Counted from the first letter of the stretch, positions 37,387 through 47,670 are shown. The stretch is 64,000 nt of DNA from Verrucomicrobiota bacterium (GCA_030834165.1 JAURFU010000001.1:62001-126000); one strand, 5' to 3'. Program-made: numbers and translations. Notes: generated by a model from the sequence alone, not told the origin.

Positions 37387-38210
37387 ACACCCAAGACCCC
37401 CACCCTCACCGCCTGATCCTCCGAGGCCTGGCCCCGCTGCTCGCCTGCCTCAAGCATCACCCGAAGGCGCTGCGGGAGGTCGTCGCGACGGCCGCCTTCG
37501 CGCCGATGCTCGCCGAACACGACGCGACCTTCGCCGAACTCGGCGTGAAGACCCGCGTCGTCGGCCCGATGGAGCTGGCCCAGACCGCCGAAGGCCCCTG
37601 CGGCGAAGTCTGCGCCCTCACCATGCGTCCGGAGCCCGGCCTAGCCCGCATCTCCGACTTCGCCGAGTGGCGTGAGTCCAAGGAAAGCATCGTCATCGCC
37701 GACGGCGTGACCGACCCGGCCGACCTCGCCGCCATCGCCCGCGGCATGGCCGCCTTCGGCCTCAAGCGTCTCCTGCTTTCCGGAGGCTCCGAGAAACTGG
37801 CCTACGACCCCGAAGCCTGGCACCTCTCCCGCGGCGCCATGGAACAGCTGCGCCTGATGCGCGCCGCCGCCCTCGGGGGCCTGCTCAAGCTCGTCGAGGA
37901 CAAATGCTGCGTGGTGGCCCTCTCGCCCGACATGGGCCGCAAGATCGACCTCGCCGTGCCCGTCCGCGTCCCGGCCCGTCACCTCGCCCTGCTCATCCCC
38001 GGCGGCCGACTCGACCCCGACATCCAACCACGCGTCGAGCATTGCTACCGATTCCCCGGGCTCGTCGGCCAGCCGCCGCTGAGCCTCGCGGAGATCGCCC
38101 CTTTGGCGCTCGCCTGGTTCGCCTCCACCCCCCAGCCCCGCGCGGATGGCTTCCTGTCCCGTAAAAGGGCTCGCCACGCCAAGGACAAGGGTTCCAATCC
38201 CGCTAACTGA
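37383..38210 (+). CDS. Degenerate SpoU/TrmH-like (SPOUT) protein
   Basis: This 275-residue protein has the SpoU opening 'IVIADGVTDPADLAAIARGM' near residues 102-121 and 'WHLSRGAMEQL', which parallels 'SaGale' in RNA 2'-O-methyltransferases. The later SAM-knot motifs are poor: no GxEGxG is visible, and 'PPLSLAEIAPLALAWFA' stands where SLNVSVAxAI is expected. It may have lost methylation activity or bind RNA or another ligand. The start is GTG in a GTGA overlap with the DUF5069 gene. Confidence 0.65.
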   Translation: MNTQDPHPHRLILRGLAPLLACLKHHPKALREVVATAAFAPMLAEHDATFAELGVKTRVVGPMELAQTAEGPCGEVCALTMRPEPGLARISDFAEWRESKESIVIADGVTDPADLAAIARGMAAFGLKRLLLSGGSEKLAYDPEAWHLSRGAMEQLRLMRAAALGGLLKLVEDKCCVVALSPDMGRKIDLAVPVRVPARHLALLIPGGRLDPDIQPRVEHCYRFPGLVGQPPLSLAEIAPLALAWFASTPQPRADGFLSRKRARHAKDKGSNPAN

Positions 38211-38213
38211 CCC

Positions 38214-39050
38214 ATGTCCCAACCCACGCCCGGCAAAGGCGAGAACGTCCTCTCGCTCCAGAACATCAGCCGTACCTTCTTCACGGCCCTCCAGCGCCAG
38301 CACGACATGCTCGCGTTCAACATCGCCGGCCTGCACACGGCCGACCCCAAGGCCTACGAACACTTCTCGACGGTCTCCCGCGTGATGCCGGTCCCGCAGG
38401 CCCACCTGCCGGCGGAACAGATGCTTGCCTACGCCCGCGGCCTGATGCTCCGGACGACCATCAACGACCTCCTCACGCTCTCCTCGGAGTGCATGTCGCA
38501 GTGCTTCCTGCTCTGCCTCTTCATCCGCGAGCAAGGCAAGAACCCGCGCCGCGACCCGCTGACCGAGAAGATCATCAGCGAGAAGCACCAGTCCTTCCTG
38601 AAGATGAACCTCCAGTCGCGCTTCACGGCGCTCGAGGAGGAGTTCGGCATCGTCTGCGAACTCGAAGACGGCATCTTCAGCCTGGCCGCCGCCTTGCGCG
38701 TGCTCGCCCGCGGCGGCCTGGTGACCAACGACGACATCACGCCCGACGGCGCCCTCACCCTCGAATTCAAGGCGATGAAGGACGTCGAGGTGCCGGCCGA
38801 ACCCGCCGACGGAGACGCGCAGTCCCCGGCCCCGCCGCCCGGCGTGACGGTCCATGGCGCCGGCGAACTGGCCAAGCCGAAGACCGTCGCCCGCCTCAGC
38901 GACACGGCGCGCACCTTCAAGCCGGGCGAGATGCTCGACCTGACCGACACCGAACTCCTCGGACTCAACATCACCGTCACGAAGTTCGTCGACGGCCTGC
39001 TGCGCTCCGTCGACCACTTCGGCCGCGCCCAGCTCGGCGAAGGCGCCTAA
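38214..39050 (+). CDS. Conserved-looking protein of unknown function
   Basis: A 278-residue, probably cytosolic protein. The N-terminal 165 residues are helical with several cysteines ('SECMSQCFLLC' near residue 97). A Pro/Asp-rich linker (about 195-220) leads to a short C-terminal helical segment. No signal peptide or membrane segment was found, and I recognise no family. It lies three bases after the SPOUT-like gene and three bases before the transporter gene, and shares the codon use of its neighbours. Confidence 0.6.
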   Translation: MSQPTPGKGENVLSLQNISRTFFTALQRQHDMLAFNIAGLHTADPKAYEHFSTVSRVMPVPQAHLPAEQMLAYARGLMLRTTINDLLTLSSECMSQCFLLCLFIREQGKNPRRDPLTEKIISEKHQSFLKMNLQSRFTALEEEFGIVCELEDGIFSLAAALRVLARGGLVTNDDITPDGALTLEFKAMKDVEVPAEPADGDAQSPAPPPGVTVHGAGELAKPKTVARLSDTARTFKPGEMLDLTDTELLGLNITVTKFVDGLLRSVDHFGRAQLGEGA

Positions 39051-39053
39051 GCC

Positions 39054-40319
39054 ATGCAGGAGCTCGCGAAGATCCCCCGGCGCGCGTGGCTCTGGGTCTT
39101 CGCGGCCTACGTCTTCCAAGCGATCCCCGCGGCCGTCCGTGACGAGGCCCTGCCCGTCGCGCTCAAGGACCTCGGCTACCCCGACGCCCGGAACACCCAG
39201 GCCGTCGCCGTGTTCGGGGTGATCGTGGGATTCAAGATCCTGCTGTCCCCGCTGGTCGGCGGCTTCAATCCGCGTCGCTTCATCCTGGTGTCGGAACTCG
39301 GCATCGCCGCCGTCCTCGGCCTGCTCGCCTCCTTCCTCGGCGGCGATCCGGGCGCGACGACGGCCATCATCGGCTGCCTCATCCTGCTCTCGCTCCTCGC
39401 CGCCGTCCACGACTTCGCCCTCGACGGTTATTACGTCGCCTCCCTCGACGACCGGACGCGCGCCACGCACGCCGGCATCCTCAACGTCGCCACCAAGGTC
39501 GGCGCGGTGCTCGCCGGGCCCGGCCTGATCTGGGTCGTCGGACGCATCATGGCCCATGGTCCCCAGACCGCCGACGCCTGGTCTTGGGCGATGGTCGCCG
39601 CCGCTACGCTCGCCCTGATCACCCTCGGCGCGAACGCCTGGGGCCTCGCGGCCGAACCGGCCGCGGACGCCGAACGACGCTCCGTCAAGGAACGCTTCCG
39701 GGAGATGCTCGACGGCCTGCGTTCGCTGTCCGGCGACCCCCGCCTGCTCGCCGTCCTCGGGCTGATCCTGTTCTATCGCGCCAGCGAGGTCCACATGGCG
39801 CGCATCATCCCGCTCTTCTCGAAGTCCGCCACCCAAGGCGGCCTCGGTCTCGACAACGAGACCTACGCCTTCCTCCGCATGCTGTCCGCCGTCGGCGGCC
39901 TGGCCCTCGGCGGGGTCATCGGCTCGCTCGTGGTCGCACGGAAGGGACTCGGCCGCTCGCTGCTCCCGCTGGGCGTGATCATGCACCTGCCGCTGGCCGC
40001 CTTCGCCTGGCTCGCCTACGACGGCTCGCATGACCTGCGGGTCATCGGCGGCGTCTTCATCATCGAATACGTGGCCTACGGCGCCGGCCTCTGCGCGCTG
40101 ATCCTCGCGATGATGAAACTGGCCGCCGGCCCCGGCGCCGCGGTCCGCTACGCCGCTCTTTCGACCTTCGCGCTGCTGGCCAACTACCTGCCCGGCTTCT
40201 GGGCGGGCGCGCTGGCCGAGCGGCTCGGCTACGCCCATTACTTCCTCTTCGCGCTGAGCCTCGCCATCCCGGGCGTCCTTTCAGCCTGGTGGGCGAAGCG
40301 GCACTTCGAGGAAACCTGA
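39054..40319 (+). CDS. AmpG-like major facilitator transporter
   Basis: This 421-residue membrane protein has about 12 hydrophobic segments. The opening 'PRRAWLWVFAAYVFQAIP', 'VHDFALDGYYV' (compare the AmpG 'QDIALDAY' motif) and the central loop with 'RSVKERFREML' fit the AmpG/PucC-like part of the MFS. AmpG imports anhydromuropeptides for cell wall recycling. The sequence does not settle the substrate. The TGA forms a TGATCA palindrome with the convergent M16 stop. Confidence 0.75.
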   Translation: MQELAKIPRRAWLWVFAAYVFQAIPAAVRDEALPVALKDLGYPDARNTQAVAVFGVIVGFKILLSPLVGGFNPRRFILVSELGIAAVLGLLASFLGGDPGATTAIIGCLILLSLLAAVHDFALDGYYVASLDDRTRATHAGILNVATKVGAVLAGPGLIWVVGRIMAHGPQTADAWSWAMVAAATLALITLGANAWGLAAEPAADAERRSVKERFREMLDGLRSLSGDPRLLAVLGLILFYRASEVHMARIIPLFSKSATQGGLGLDNETYAFLRMLSAVGGLALGGVIGSLVVARKGLGRSLLPLGVIMHLPLAAFAWLAYDGSHDLRVIGGVFIIEYVAYGAGLCALILAMMKLAAGPGAAVRYAALSTFALLANYLPGFWAGALAERLGYAHYFLFALSLAIPGVLSAWWAKRHFEET

Positions 40320-42872
40320 TCAGGCCTTCGGCAGGACGACCAGTTCCTGCTCGAACTTCGGGTCGAGGAAACGTCGGGCGAAGGCCTGGACGGAGGCTTC
40401 GTCGGTCAGCGCCATGCGGCGTTCCCACTCGGCGTCGAAATTGGCCCCGAGGCCGGCGACCTCGCGGACGAGCGCGCCCTGCATGCGGGCGCCGGCGGAT
40501 TGGCGGCCTTGACGGCGCGAGACGCGCATGCGGCGCTTGGCGTCCGCGATCTCCTCCTTGCCGAACTTACCCGCCCGGAGACGATCCAGTTCGAGACGCA
40601 TCTCCTTCACGACGTCCTGGGCGGAAGCGGGCGCAGTGCCGGCATAGAGGTAGAACATGCCCTGATCGACGACCTCGACGCGGGTGGCGCCGACGAAATA
40701 GGCCATGCCCTTCTCCTCGCGCACCCGGCGGAACAGGCCGCTGGCCATGCCGCTCAGGAGCTCCTCGGTGACGTTCGCCGCGACGACCTCGTCGGGCGCG
40801 AAACCGCAGTGCGGGAAAGCCAGGGCGACGACGGCCTGCTCGCCGGTGGCGTGCTCCTGTAGGCGGGCGGCCGGCGAAGGCTGGTGCAATGGCAGTACCT
40901 TGCGGGCGAAAGGCGCTTTCGGCAGGGAACCGAAACGTCGCGCGATGAATTCCATGACCGCGGCGCGATCGAAGGCTCCGCTGACGCCGACGACGACGTT
41001 ATCCGCCACGACCAACGAACGGTGCAAGGCGGACAGGTCTTCGGGCGCGATGCGGGCCAAGGTCTCGGGCGTGCCGCAGGCGTCGATGGCCAGGGGATGG
41101 GCCCCGAAATACTGACGCTGCAGGCGTAGGCGCGCCTTCTCGACGATGTCGTCCTCGGCTTCGCGGCAGGCGCTGATCAGCGCGGCGCGCTCGGTCTCGA
41201 AAGTCTCAGGCAGGAGCCTGGGCATCAGGACGCCGTCCGCCACCAATTCGGCGAGCGGGCCGAAGTCGGAACTCAACGCTTCCCCCCAGAGGCCGCACGA
41301 GACCTGCGAACCATGGTCCGCGAAGGTCGCGCCGAGCCCGTCGACGAGCTGGGCGACCTCTTCCTTGCTGCGAACGGCGGTGTCGCGGGCGAAAAGCGTG
41401 CCGAGCAGTCCGGTGGTACCGCGCTTGGCTTCCTCTTCGTAGGCGACGCCGGCGGCGAGAAACACCCCCAGGCCGGCCTTGGGAATCGTCTCGTCGTGCT
41501 GTAGGACCACGCGGACGCCATTGTCCAACGTAAGGGTCTCGAAACGGTCAGGCGTGGCCACGGCGGCGGGGCCGTCGGCGGCGGCGGGGACCTTGGCGGA
41601 ACGCATCGTTCCGAAGGTGACGTTGTCCGGCCGGAGCCATTTACGGGCTTCGCGGGTCAGGTCTTCGGCGGTGAGGCGGGCCAGGTGCTCGACCCCTCGC
41701 TGGGGCCAGGCGATATCGTATCCGATCGTCGCCGCATGGGCGACGCGGCTGGTCAGGCCATGGATATTCTTCTGGCCGTTGACCATCCCCACCACGGACT
41801 GGCGGCGCACCTTCGCGAACTCATCGGCGGTGACGCCGCGTTGGAGAAGTCCGTCCATGACTTCAGCGATGGCACGCTCCACGACGGAAGCATCCGACCC
41901 GGCCTCGCCGCTCCAACTGCACCAGGCCAGACCGAGGTCGCGGATGCCGAAGCCAGAGGCATCAATGGCGTGCACGAGCTTACGCTTTTCGCGGAGTTCG
42001 CTCCACAGCAAGGAGCTGTTACCGGCGCCGAGCACGCCGAGGAAGAGGTCCGTCGCAAGACGGCCTTCGTCGAAATATCCCGGGATCCGCCAGCTGGAGA
42101 CGCCCTTCACGGTGCTGACTTCGCGCACGAGATCGGCGCGGCGGACCCCGCCCTGCGGCGGTTCGAACTGGTCCGGGGCCTCCGCGATCGGCCGGCGGGC
42201 GAAACGTCCGAACCAGCGCTCGGCGGAGGCGAAGGCCTCCTCCGGAGGCATGCCGCCGCCGAGGGCGAGGACGACGTTCGCAGGCGCGTAACGGCCCGCA
42301 TGATAGGCACGGAGGTCGTCGGGCGTGATACGGATGAAGAGATCACGGTGGCCGATGACGGGCTGGCGGAACGCGTGCGAACGTACGGCCTCCTCGAGGA
42401 CCGACTTCGCGAGCACCTGGTCATGCTCGTCGTCGCACATGGCGATCTCGCGCAGGATGACTTCCCGCTCCATCTTGGCGTCGGCGTCCGTGATCAGCGG
42501 ATCGAAGACCATGTCGGCGATGGCTTCCATCGCGGTCTCGAAACCTTCCTGCGGCGCGTCGACGTAGTAGACCGTCCGGTCGAAGGTCGTGTAGGCGTTC
42601 GAGGAACCGCCGCTGCGATGGATGGCCTCGGTCAGTTCGCGGTTCGTGAAACGTCCGGTCCCCTTGAACACCATGTGCTCGAGATAATGCGAGATACCGG
42701 AGCCTTCCCAGCGGCCTTCATGGATGCTGCCCGTGCGCACCCAGGCCTGGACGGTGCAGAGACCGATGCCCGGGCGGTGCGAATAGATCACCTCGAGACC
42801 GTTGGCGAGGACCCGGCGTTCGGGCACGGGGCCGGCGATCTGGGCGAAAGTCAGGCCTTCGAGGGTGGGCAT
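40320..42872 (-). CDS. M16 family metallopeptidase (two-domain, pitrilysin type)
   Basis: An 850-residue protein built from two M16 units. The N-terminal half has the inverted zinc motif HYLEH (H62, E65, H66) and a downstream glutamate in '[11 protein letters not shown]'. The C-terminal half (from about residue 430) lacks the motif and is the inactive partner, as in processing peptidase and PqqF types. There is no clear signal peptide, so it may be cytosolic. The ATG at 42872 was chosen over 42944 because the family starts near 'VLANGLEVI'. Confidence 0.92.
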   Translation of the reverse strand: MPTLEGLTFAQIAGPVPERRVLANGLEVIYSHRPGIGLCTVQAWVRTGSIHEGRWEGSGISHYLEHMVFKGTGRFTNRELTEAIHRSGGSSNAYTTFDRTVYYVDAPQEGFETAMEAIADMVFDPLITDADAKMEREVILREIAMCDDEHDQVLAKSVLEEAVRSHAFRQPVIGHRDLFIRITPDDLRAYHAGRYAPANVVLALGGGMPPEEAFASAERWFGRFARRPIAEAPDQFEPPQGGVRRADLVREVSTVKGVSSWRIPGYFDEGRLATDLFLGVLGAGNSSLLWSELREKRKLVHAIDASGFGIRDLGLAWCSWSGEAGSDASVVERAIAEVMDGLLQRGVTADEFAKVRRQSVVGMVNGQKNIHGLTSRVAHAATIGYDIAWPQRGVEHLARLTAEDLTREARKWLRPDNVTFGTMRSAKVPAAADGPAAVATPDRFETLTLDNGVRVVLQHDETIPKAGLGVFLAAGVAYEEEAKRGTTGLLGTLFARDTAVRSKEEVAQLVDGLGATFADHGSQVSCGLWGEALSSDFGPLAELVADGVLMPRLLPETFETERAALISACREAEDDIVEKARLRLQRQYFGAHPLAIDACGTPETLARIAPEDLSALHRSLVVADNVVVGVSGAFDRAAVMEFIARRFGSLPKAPFARKVLPLHQPSPAARLQEHATGEQAVVALAFPHCGFAPDEVVAANVTEELLSGMASGLFRRVREEKGMAYFVGATRVEVVDQGMFYLYAGTAPASAQDVVKEMRLELDRLRAGKFGKEEIADAKRRMRVSRRQGRQSAGARMQGALVREVAGLGANFDAEWERRMALTDEASVQAFARRFLDPKFEQELVVLPKA

Positions 42873-42943
42873 GGGGTGGATGTATGCCCTTCCCCCGACG
42901 GGGCGCAAGTGCGACCCTGACCTGGCGCCGGAGCACTCTGACA

Positions 42944-42972
42944 TTGAAAACGCCGACCGGCCTCCGTATCAC
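42944..42972 (+). promoter_or_regulatory. Candidate promoter for prfB
   Basis: TTGAAA at 42944-42949, a 17-base gap, then TATCAC at 42967-42972. It lies in the 154-base region between the divergent M16 and prfB genes and would give a leader of roughly 50 bases. Confidence 0.4.
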
Positions 42973-43026
42973 CGACCTTCATTCGTCGCGCTCCGCGGCC
43001 CGCCCTCCCTCTCCCCTGTCCTTTCG

Positions 43027-44172
43027 ATGTATATTCCGCCAGAAATCCGAGCCAATCTCGACGAAATCGAACGCCGTGCCGGCTACCTCTGGAAGTTCCT
43101 CGACGTCCCCGGCAAGCAGGCCGCGATCGCCAAGCTCGAAGAGCAGATGGGAGCCCAGAACTTCTGGGACAGCCAGAAGGCCGCCCAGAAGGTCATCTCG
43201 GAGTGCAACGGCTACAAGAACATCGTCGCCCCGCAGATCGCGTTTCGTCGCCAGATCGAAGACGCCAAGACCCTCGCCGAACTGATCACCGAGTCCCCGG
43301 ACGGCACCGCCGACGCCGAAGTCGAGGAACTCCGCAAACTCGCCACCGACCTGCTCGCCGCCGTCTCCGACCTGGAGATCGCCTCGTTCCTTTCCGGCCT
43401 GCACGATCGCTCGAACGCCATCGTCACCGTCAAGGCCGGCGCCGGCGGCACGGAGTCCAACGACTGGGCCGACCTCCTCTACCGCATGTACACCCGCTGG
43501 GCCGAACGCCGAGGCTTCAAGGTCGAGGTCGAAGACATCGCCGAAGGCGAAGGCGCCGGCATCAGCCAGGCCACCTTCCGCCTCGAAGGCCCCAACGCCT
43601 ACGGCTACGTCAAGGCCGAGCGCGGCGTCCATCGCCTCGTCCGCATCTCGCCCTTCGACGCGAACGCCCGCCGCCATACCTCCTTCGCCTCGGTCGACGT
43701 CGTCGCCGAGATCGACGATGACATCGACGTCGAGGTGAACGAAGCGGACCTGCGCGTCGACGTCTACCGTTCCAGCGGCAAGGGCGGCCAGCACGTCAAT
43801 AAGACCGAATCCGCGGTGCGGCTCACGCACATCCCTACGGGTATCGTGGTGGCCTGCCAACGCGAACGCTCCCAGGTCAAGAACCGTGCCCTGGCGATGA
43901 AGATCCTCCGCGCCCGCATCTACGAGAAGACCATCGACGACAAGCGCGCCGAGATGGAGAAATATTACGGCGAGAAGGGCGACATCGGCTGGGGCAACCA
44001 GATCCGCTCGTACGTCTTCCAGCCTTACCAGATGGTCAAGGACCTCCGCACCGGGGTCGAGACGGGCAACATCCAGGCGGTCATGGACGGCGACATCGAC
44101 GCCTTCATCAACGGCTGGCTCCGCGCCGGCGGCCCGCGCACGCGCAATAAGGACATCAAGATCGAGGACTAA
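43027..44172 (+). CDS. prfB: Peptide chain release factor 2
   Basis: This 381-residue factor reads UGA and UAA stops and releases the peptide from the ribosome. The tripeptide SPF is at 208-210 in 'RISPFDA' and the GGQ motif at 253-255. The start ATG at 43027 gives '[14 protein letters not shown]', like other RF2s. The usual in-frame TGA with CTTTGA near codon 26, which makes autoregulatory +1 frameshifting in many bacteria, is absent. The frame is continuous. There is no Shine-Dalgarno sequence. Confidence 0.96.
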   Translation: MYIPPEIRANLDEIERRAGYLWKFLDVPGKQAAIAKLEEQMGAQNFWDSQKAAQKVISECNGYKNIVAPQIAFRRQIEDAKTLAELITESPDGTADAEVEELRKLATDLLAAVSDLEIASFLSGLHDRSNAIVTVKAGAGGTESNDWADLLYRMYTRWAERRGFKVEVEDIAEGEGAGISQATFRLEGPNAYGYVKAERGVHRLVRISPFDANARRHTSFASVDVVAEIDDDIDVEVNEADLRVDVYRSSGKGGQHVNKTESAVRLTHIPTGIVVACQRERSQVKNRALAMKILRARIYEKTIDDKRAEMEKYYGEKGDIGWGNQIRSYVFQPYQMVKDLRTGVETGNIQAVMDGDIDAFINGWLRAGGPRTRNKDIKIED

Positions 44173-44184
44173 GTCCTCCGCGTC

Positions 44185-45573
44185 ATGCCCACCCGGGAAA
44201 TCCTCCGTCAGAAGCTCCTCGATACCCCGCTGTTCGCGGAGAAGATCTGGAAGCTTTCGCCGGAGCCGTGGGCCCTGACCGAAGCCCAACTACGTGACCT
44301 GAAGCGTATCGGCGCGGCGTGCCTGAGCTACCACCGAGCGCTCGAACGCCTTTACGTCCGTTCCTTCTCCGGAAAGAAGATCCTCCGTAACCGCGAGGTC
44401 TACGCCCCTTGGGTCGCCGAATACCTCGACCGCTATAAGCCCGCCGGCCTCGTGGCCCATGGCCGCCATCGCGCCGTCAAGCACCAGTGCCCCGTCGTCC
44501 TCCGGCCGGACCTCCTCATCACGGAGCAGGGTTTCACGATGACGGAGCTGGACAGCGTCCCCGGCGGCGTCGGCCTCACGGCCTACCTCAATGAGGTGTA
44601 CGCCGAGGATTACCCAGGCGTCATCGGCCGCACCAGCATGCCTGACCGCTTCATGTCCGCGCTGGGCCGACTGACCCCGAAGGAGAAATTCCCGTTGGTC
44701 GCCATCGTCGTCAGCGAAGAAGGCGCGACCTACCGTCCGGAATTCGAGTGGCTCGGCGAGAAACTGCGCACGCTCGGCCACGATGTGCACGTCGTCGAAC
44801 CCTCCCAGGTCATGCAGATGGGTGACGGCTCCTACGTTCCCGTCGATGGCGCGCCGCGACGCGTCGACATCCTCTACCGCTTCTTCGAGCTCTTCGACCT
44901 CGCCAACGTCAAGGGCGCCGACGGGATCTTCAACGCGGTCGAAGCCGGCACGCTGACGCTGACGCCGCCGATGAAGGCCTTCCAGGAGGAGAAGCTCGGC
45001 TTGGCCCTGCTCCACCATCCGCAGCTCGCCGAATTCTGGAAGGAGAACCTGCCGGAAGACCACCACGAGGCCTTGTTCCGCATCGTGCCGCAGACCTGGA
45101 TCATGGAGAAGACCGAGCTGCCGCCGACCGCCGTGCTCCACGCCCCGGGCGTCAACGGCCGCCCGATCCGCGAATGGGCCGAGCTCGCCGAGGCCTCCCA
45201 GCGCGAGCGCAACCTGATCATCAAGGCCAGCGGCTTCCACGAGACCGCCTGGGGCGCCCGGAGCGTGACCCTCGGCAGCGACGTCTCCCGCGACGAATGG
45301 CTCGAGGCCATCGAGGAGGCCCTGAGCCCGGACAACGAGACCTTCCACGTCATGCAGGCCTACCACAAGCCCTCGCGACTGACCCATCCGGTCTACGCCG
45401 ACGACGGCGCGGTCGTGCCGGCCGAAGGCCGCGTCCGCCTCTGCCCCTACTTCTTCGTGGACGGGGATACGACCGAGCTTTCCGGCATCCTCGCGACCTT
45501 CTGCCCCGCGGATAAGAAGATCATCCACGGGATGAGCGACGCGGCCCTGCTGCCCTGCCGCGTCGTCGGCTGA
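44185..45573 (+). CDS. Protein of unknown function, possibly ATP-grasp related
   Basis: A 462-residue cytosolic protein, 12 bases downstream of prfB. 'RPDLLITEQGFTMTELDSVPGG' lies around residues 110-131 (two short segments, 'ITEQGF' and 'ELDSVPGG', are the clearest), followed by a middle domain and a C-terminal region with 'IIKASGFHETAWGARSV'. The pattern of acidic strands and a lysine followed by Gly-rich text recalls ATP-grasp enzymes such as the circularly permuted type, but no motif is decisive. I treat the function as unknown. Confidence 0.6.
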   Translation: MPTREILRQKLLDTPLFAEKIWKLSPEPWALTEAQLRDLKRIGAACLSYHRALERLYVRSFSGKKILRNREVYAPWVAEYLDRYKPAGLVAHGRHRAVKHQCPVVLRPDLLITEQGFTMTELDSVPGGVGLTAYLNEVYAEDYPGVIGRTSMPDRFMSALGRLTPKEKFPLVAIVVSEEGATYRPEFEWLGEKLRTLGHDVHVVEPSQVMQMGDGSYVPVDGAPRRVDILYRFFELFDLANVKGADGIFNAVEAGTLTLTPPMKAFQEEKLGLALLHHPQLAEFWKENLPEDHHEALFRIVPQTWIMEKTELPPTAVLHAPGVNGRPIREWAELAEASQRERNLIIKASGFHETAWGARSVTLGSDVSRDEWLEAIEEALSPDNETFHVMQAYHKPSRLTHPVYADDGAVVPAEGRVRLCPYFFVDGDTTELSGILATFCPADKKIIHGMSDAALLPCRVVG

Positions 45574-45623
45574 GCCCCCTGCCTCGCCTTGCTTCCGACC
45601 GGCTTTGCGGCCAAGGTAGGCCC

Positions 45624-47654
45624 ATGAGACTCCTCGCCCTCGGCCTGCTCTCTCTTCTTGGCCTCTTCGACGACCTTGCGGCCGCCGTGCGCACCAAGGT
45701 CGACCTGGTCAACCTGACGCCCGACGTCCGGCCGGGAGAGAAGGCACTCATCGCGATGCGCTTCCGCTGCGACCCGCACTTCCACATCTACTGGAAGAAC
45801 CCCGGCGACGCGGGTCAGTCGCCCACCGTCGAATGGCAGGAGAAGTCCGGGGCGACGATCGGCGACTTCGTCTGGCCCGGCCCGAAGATGCTCGACCAAT
45901 CCGGCGTGTACAACTTCGTCTACGAAGACGAGACCCTGCTGCTGATGGAAGTGTCCGTCCCGGCCGGCGCGAAAGGCAACCTGACCTTCAAGGGCAAGGC
46001 CGAGTGGCTCGAGTGCGATGACACCGGCTGCTGGCCGCATGACAAGCAGGTCGAGCTGACGGTGAAGGTCGGCCCGGGCAACACGGCTTATGAATACGAC
46101 AGCAAGCTCTACCCCGCCCTCCGCGCCCGCCTGACGACCACGGCTTCCACCGACGGCAAGTCGCTCACGGTCGTCGTCCCCGCCGGCGAGAAGCTCGCGC
46201 AGATCTGGTTCCCCGAACGCAACTTCATCGCCCCGACGGCGACGGCCAAGCAGAAGCAAGCCGACGGCAAGGTGACCTTCGACCTCGCCGACGCCACCGA
46301 GAAGCTCGACTCGGGCGAGCTCGTCTTCACGACCCGCGCGGCCGACGGCGGCTTCGTCGACATCAAGGCGGTGCTGGGTTCCGCGCCTTCCAAGGCCGCG
46401 CCTGGGCCGGCCGCCACGCCGACGAAGACGACCGGCGAATGGCTGCCCTGGTCTCCGGAAGCGCAGGCCAAGGCCCTCGCCGAAGGCAAGACGGTCTACG
46501 TGGACTTCACCGCGCGCTGGTGCGCGACCTGCCAGATCAACAAACGGGTCTACACCCAGGGCGACGTCTCCAAGGCCCTCGCCACCGCCGGCGTGGTGAT
46601 GCTCAGGGCCGATTGGACGAAGAAAGACGAGGTCATCGCGCAGGAGCTCGGCAAATACGGCCGCACCGGCATCCCGCTCAACGTCTTCCTCAAGACCGGC
46701 CAGCCTCCCGCGATCCTCTCCGAGGCGCTCACCGGCACCGAAGTGCTGGCCGCCCTGAAGTCGGTCAGCGAGGGCAAACCCTACCAGGCCGAGACGACCA
46801 CGCACCCGTTCTTCATCTGGATGCTGCTGGCGTTCGGCGGCGGTTTCCTGCTCAACCTGATGCCCTGCGTCTTCCCGATGATCGGCCTCAAGGTCCTCGG
46901 CTTCGCCAAGGAAGCCGGCGCCTCGCGCCGCACCGTGGTCCTCAACGGCCTCCTCTATTCCGCCGGCGTGATCGTGAGCTTCCTCGCGCTCGCGCTTCTC
47001 ATCATCGGCCTCAAGTCCGGCGGCTCCTCCGTCGGCTGGGGCTTCCAGATGCAGTCACCCGGCTTCGTGCTGGGTACGTGCGTGCTGATGATCGTCCTCG
47101 GACTCAGCCTGGCCGGCGTGTTCGAAATCGGCACCGGACTTGGCGGCGTTTCCGCCGGCGACGGCGAAGGTCGCACCAAGACCTTCCTGTCCGGCGTGCT
47201 GGCGACGGTCGTCGCGACGCCGTGCACCGCGCCCGGACTCGGAGCCGCCCTGGGTTTCGCCTTGGACAAGGAACGCACGACCTCGGAGACTTTGCTCTTC
47301 TTCGTCGTGATCGGCCTGGGCATGGCCCTCCCCTATTTGCTGCTCTCGATCTTCCCTCGCCTTGCGTCGATGCTGCCTCGCCCCGGCGAATGGATGGAAT
47401 CACTGAAGCAGGGCATGTCCTTCCCGCTCTTCGGCTACGCGCTGTATCTCCTCTGGGTGCTCAACGCCCTCGTCGAAGACGCCGCCTGGGTGCGCGACGC
47501 CTCCCTCGGCCTCGCCGTGATCGCCACGGCCTGCTGGGTGCTCGGACGCTGGGGCGCCTTACATCGCGCCGACCGCGAACGCCTCACGGCCAAGCTGTCC
47601 TCGGGCGCGCTGTTCATCGGCACGCTCGCCTACCTCTACGCCACGTTACCCTGA
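45624..47654 (+). CDS. dsbD: DsbD-family thiol:disulfide interchange protein with shuffled domain order
   Basis: A 676-residue protein that should carry electrons from cytosolic thioredoxin across the inner membrane. After a signal peptide, an N-terminal DsbD-alpha-like domain has C131-x4-C136. A thioredoxin-like domain with CATC (C300, C303) comes next, then a CcdA-like membrane domain (about 395-676, eight or so helices) with C415 in 'LMPCVFP' and C534 in 'ATPCTAPG'. All six expected cysteines are present, but the thioredoxin (gamma) domain precedes the membrane domain; in E. coli it follows. A perfect 19-bp inverted repeat lies after the stop. Confidence 0.9.
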   Translation: MRLLALGLLSLLGLFDDLAAAVRTKVDLVNLTPDVRPGEKALIAMRFRCDPHFHIYWKNPGDAGQSPTVEWQEKSGATIGDFVWPGPKMLDQSGVYNFVYEDETLLLMEVSVPAGAKGNLTFKGKAEWLECDDTGCWPHDKQVELTVKVGPGNTAYEYDSKLYPALRARLTTTASTDGKSLTVVVPAGEKLAQIWFPERNFIAPTATAKQKQADGKVTFDLADATEKLDSGELVFTTRAADGGFVDIKAVLGSAPSKAAPGPAATPTKTTGEWLPWSPEAQAKALAEGKTVYVDFTARWCATCQINKRVYTQGDVSKALATAGVVMLRADWTKKDEVIAQELGKYGRTGIPLNVFLKTGQPPAILSEALTGTEVLAALKSVSEGKPYQAETTTHPFFIWMLLAFGGGFLLNLMPCVFPMIGLKVLGFAKEAGASRRTVVLNGLLYSAGVIVSFLALALLIIGLKSGGSSVGWGFQMQSPGFVLGTCVLMIVLGLSLAGVFEIGTGLGGVSAGDGEGRTKTFLSGVLATVVATPCTAPGLGAALGFALDKERTTSETLLFFVVIGLGMALPYLLLSIFPRLASMLPRPGEWMESLKQGMSFPLFGYALYLLWVLNALVEDAAWVRDASLGLAVIATACWVLGRWGALHRADRERLTAKLSSGALFIGTLAYLYATLP

Positions 47655-47670
47655 GCGTCCGCCGACCCCG

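Noticed and set aside
37641-40238. 865-residue minus-strand frame
   Set aside because: It covers three plus-strand genes and has low-complexity Asp/Glu/Arg/Gly text, so it is not a gene.
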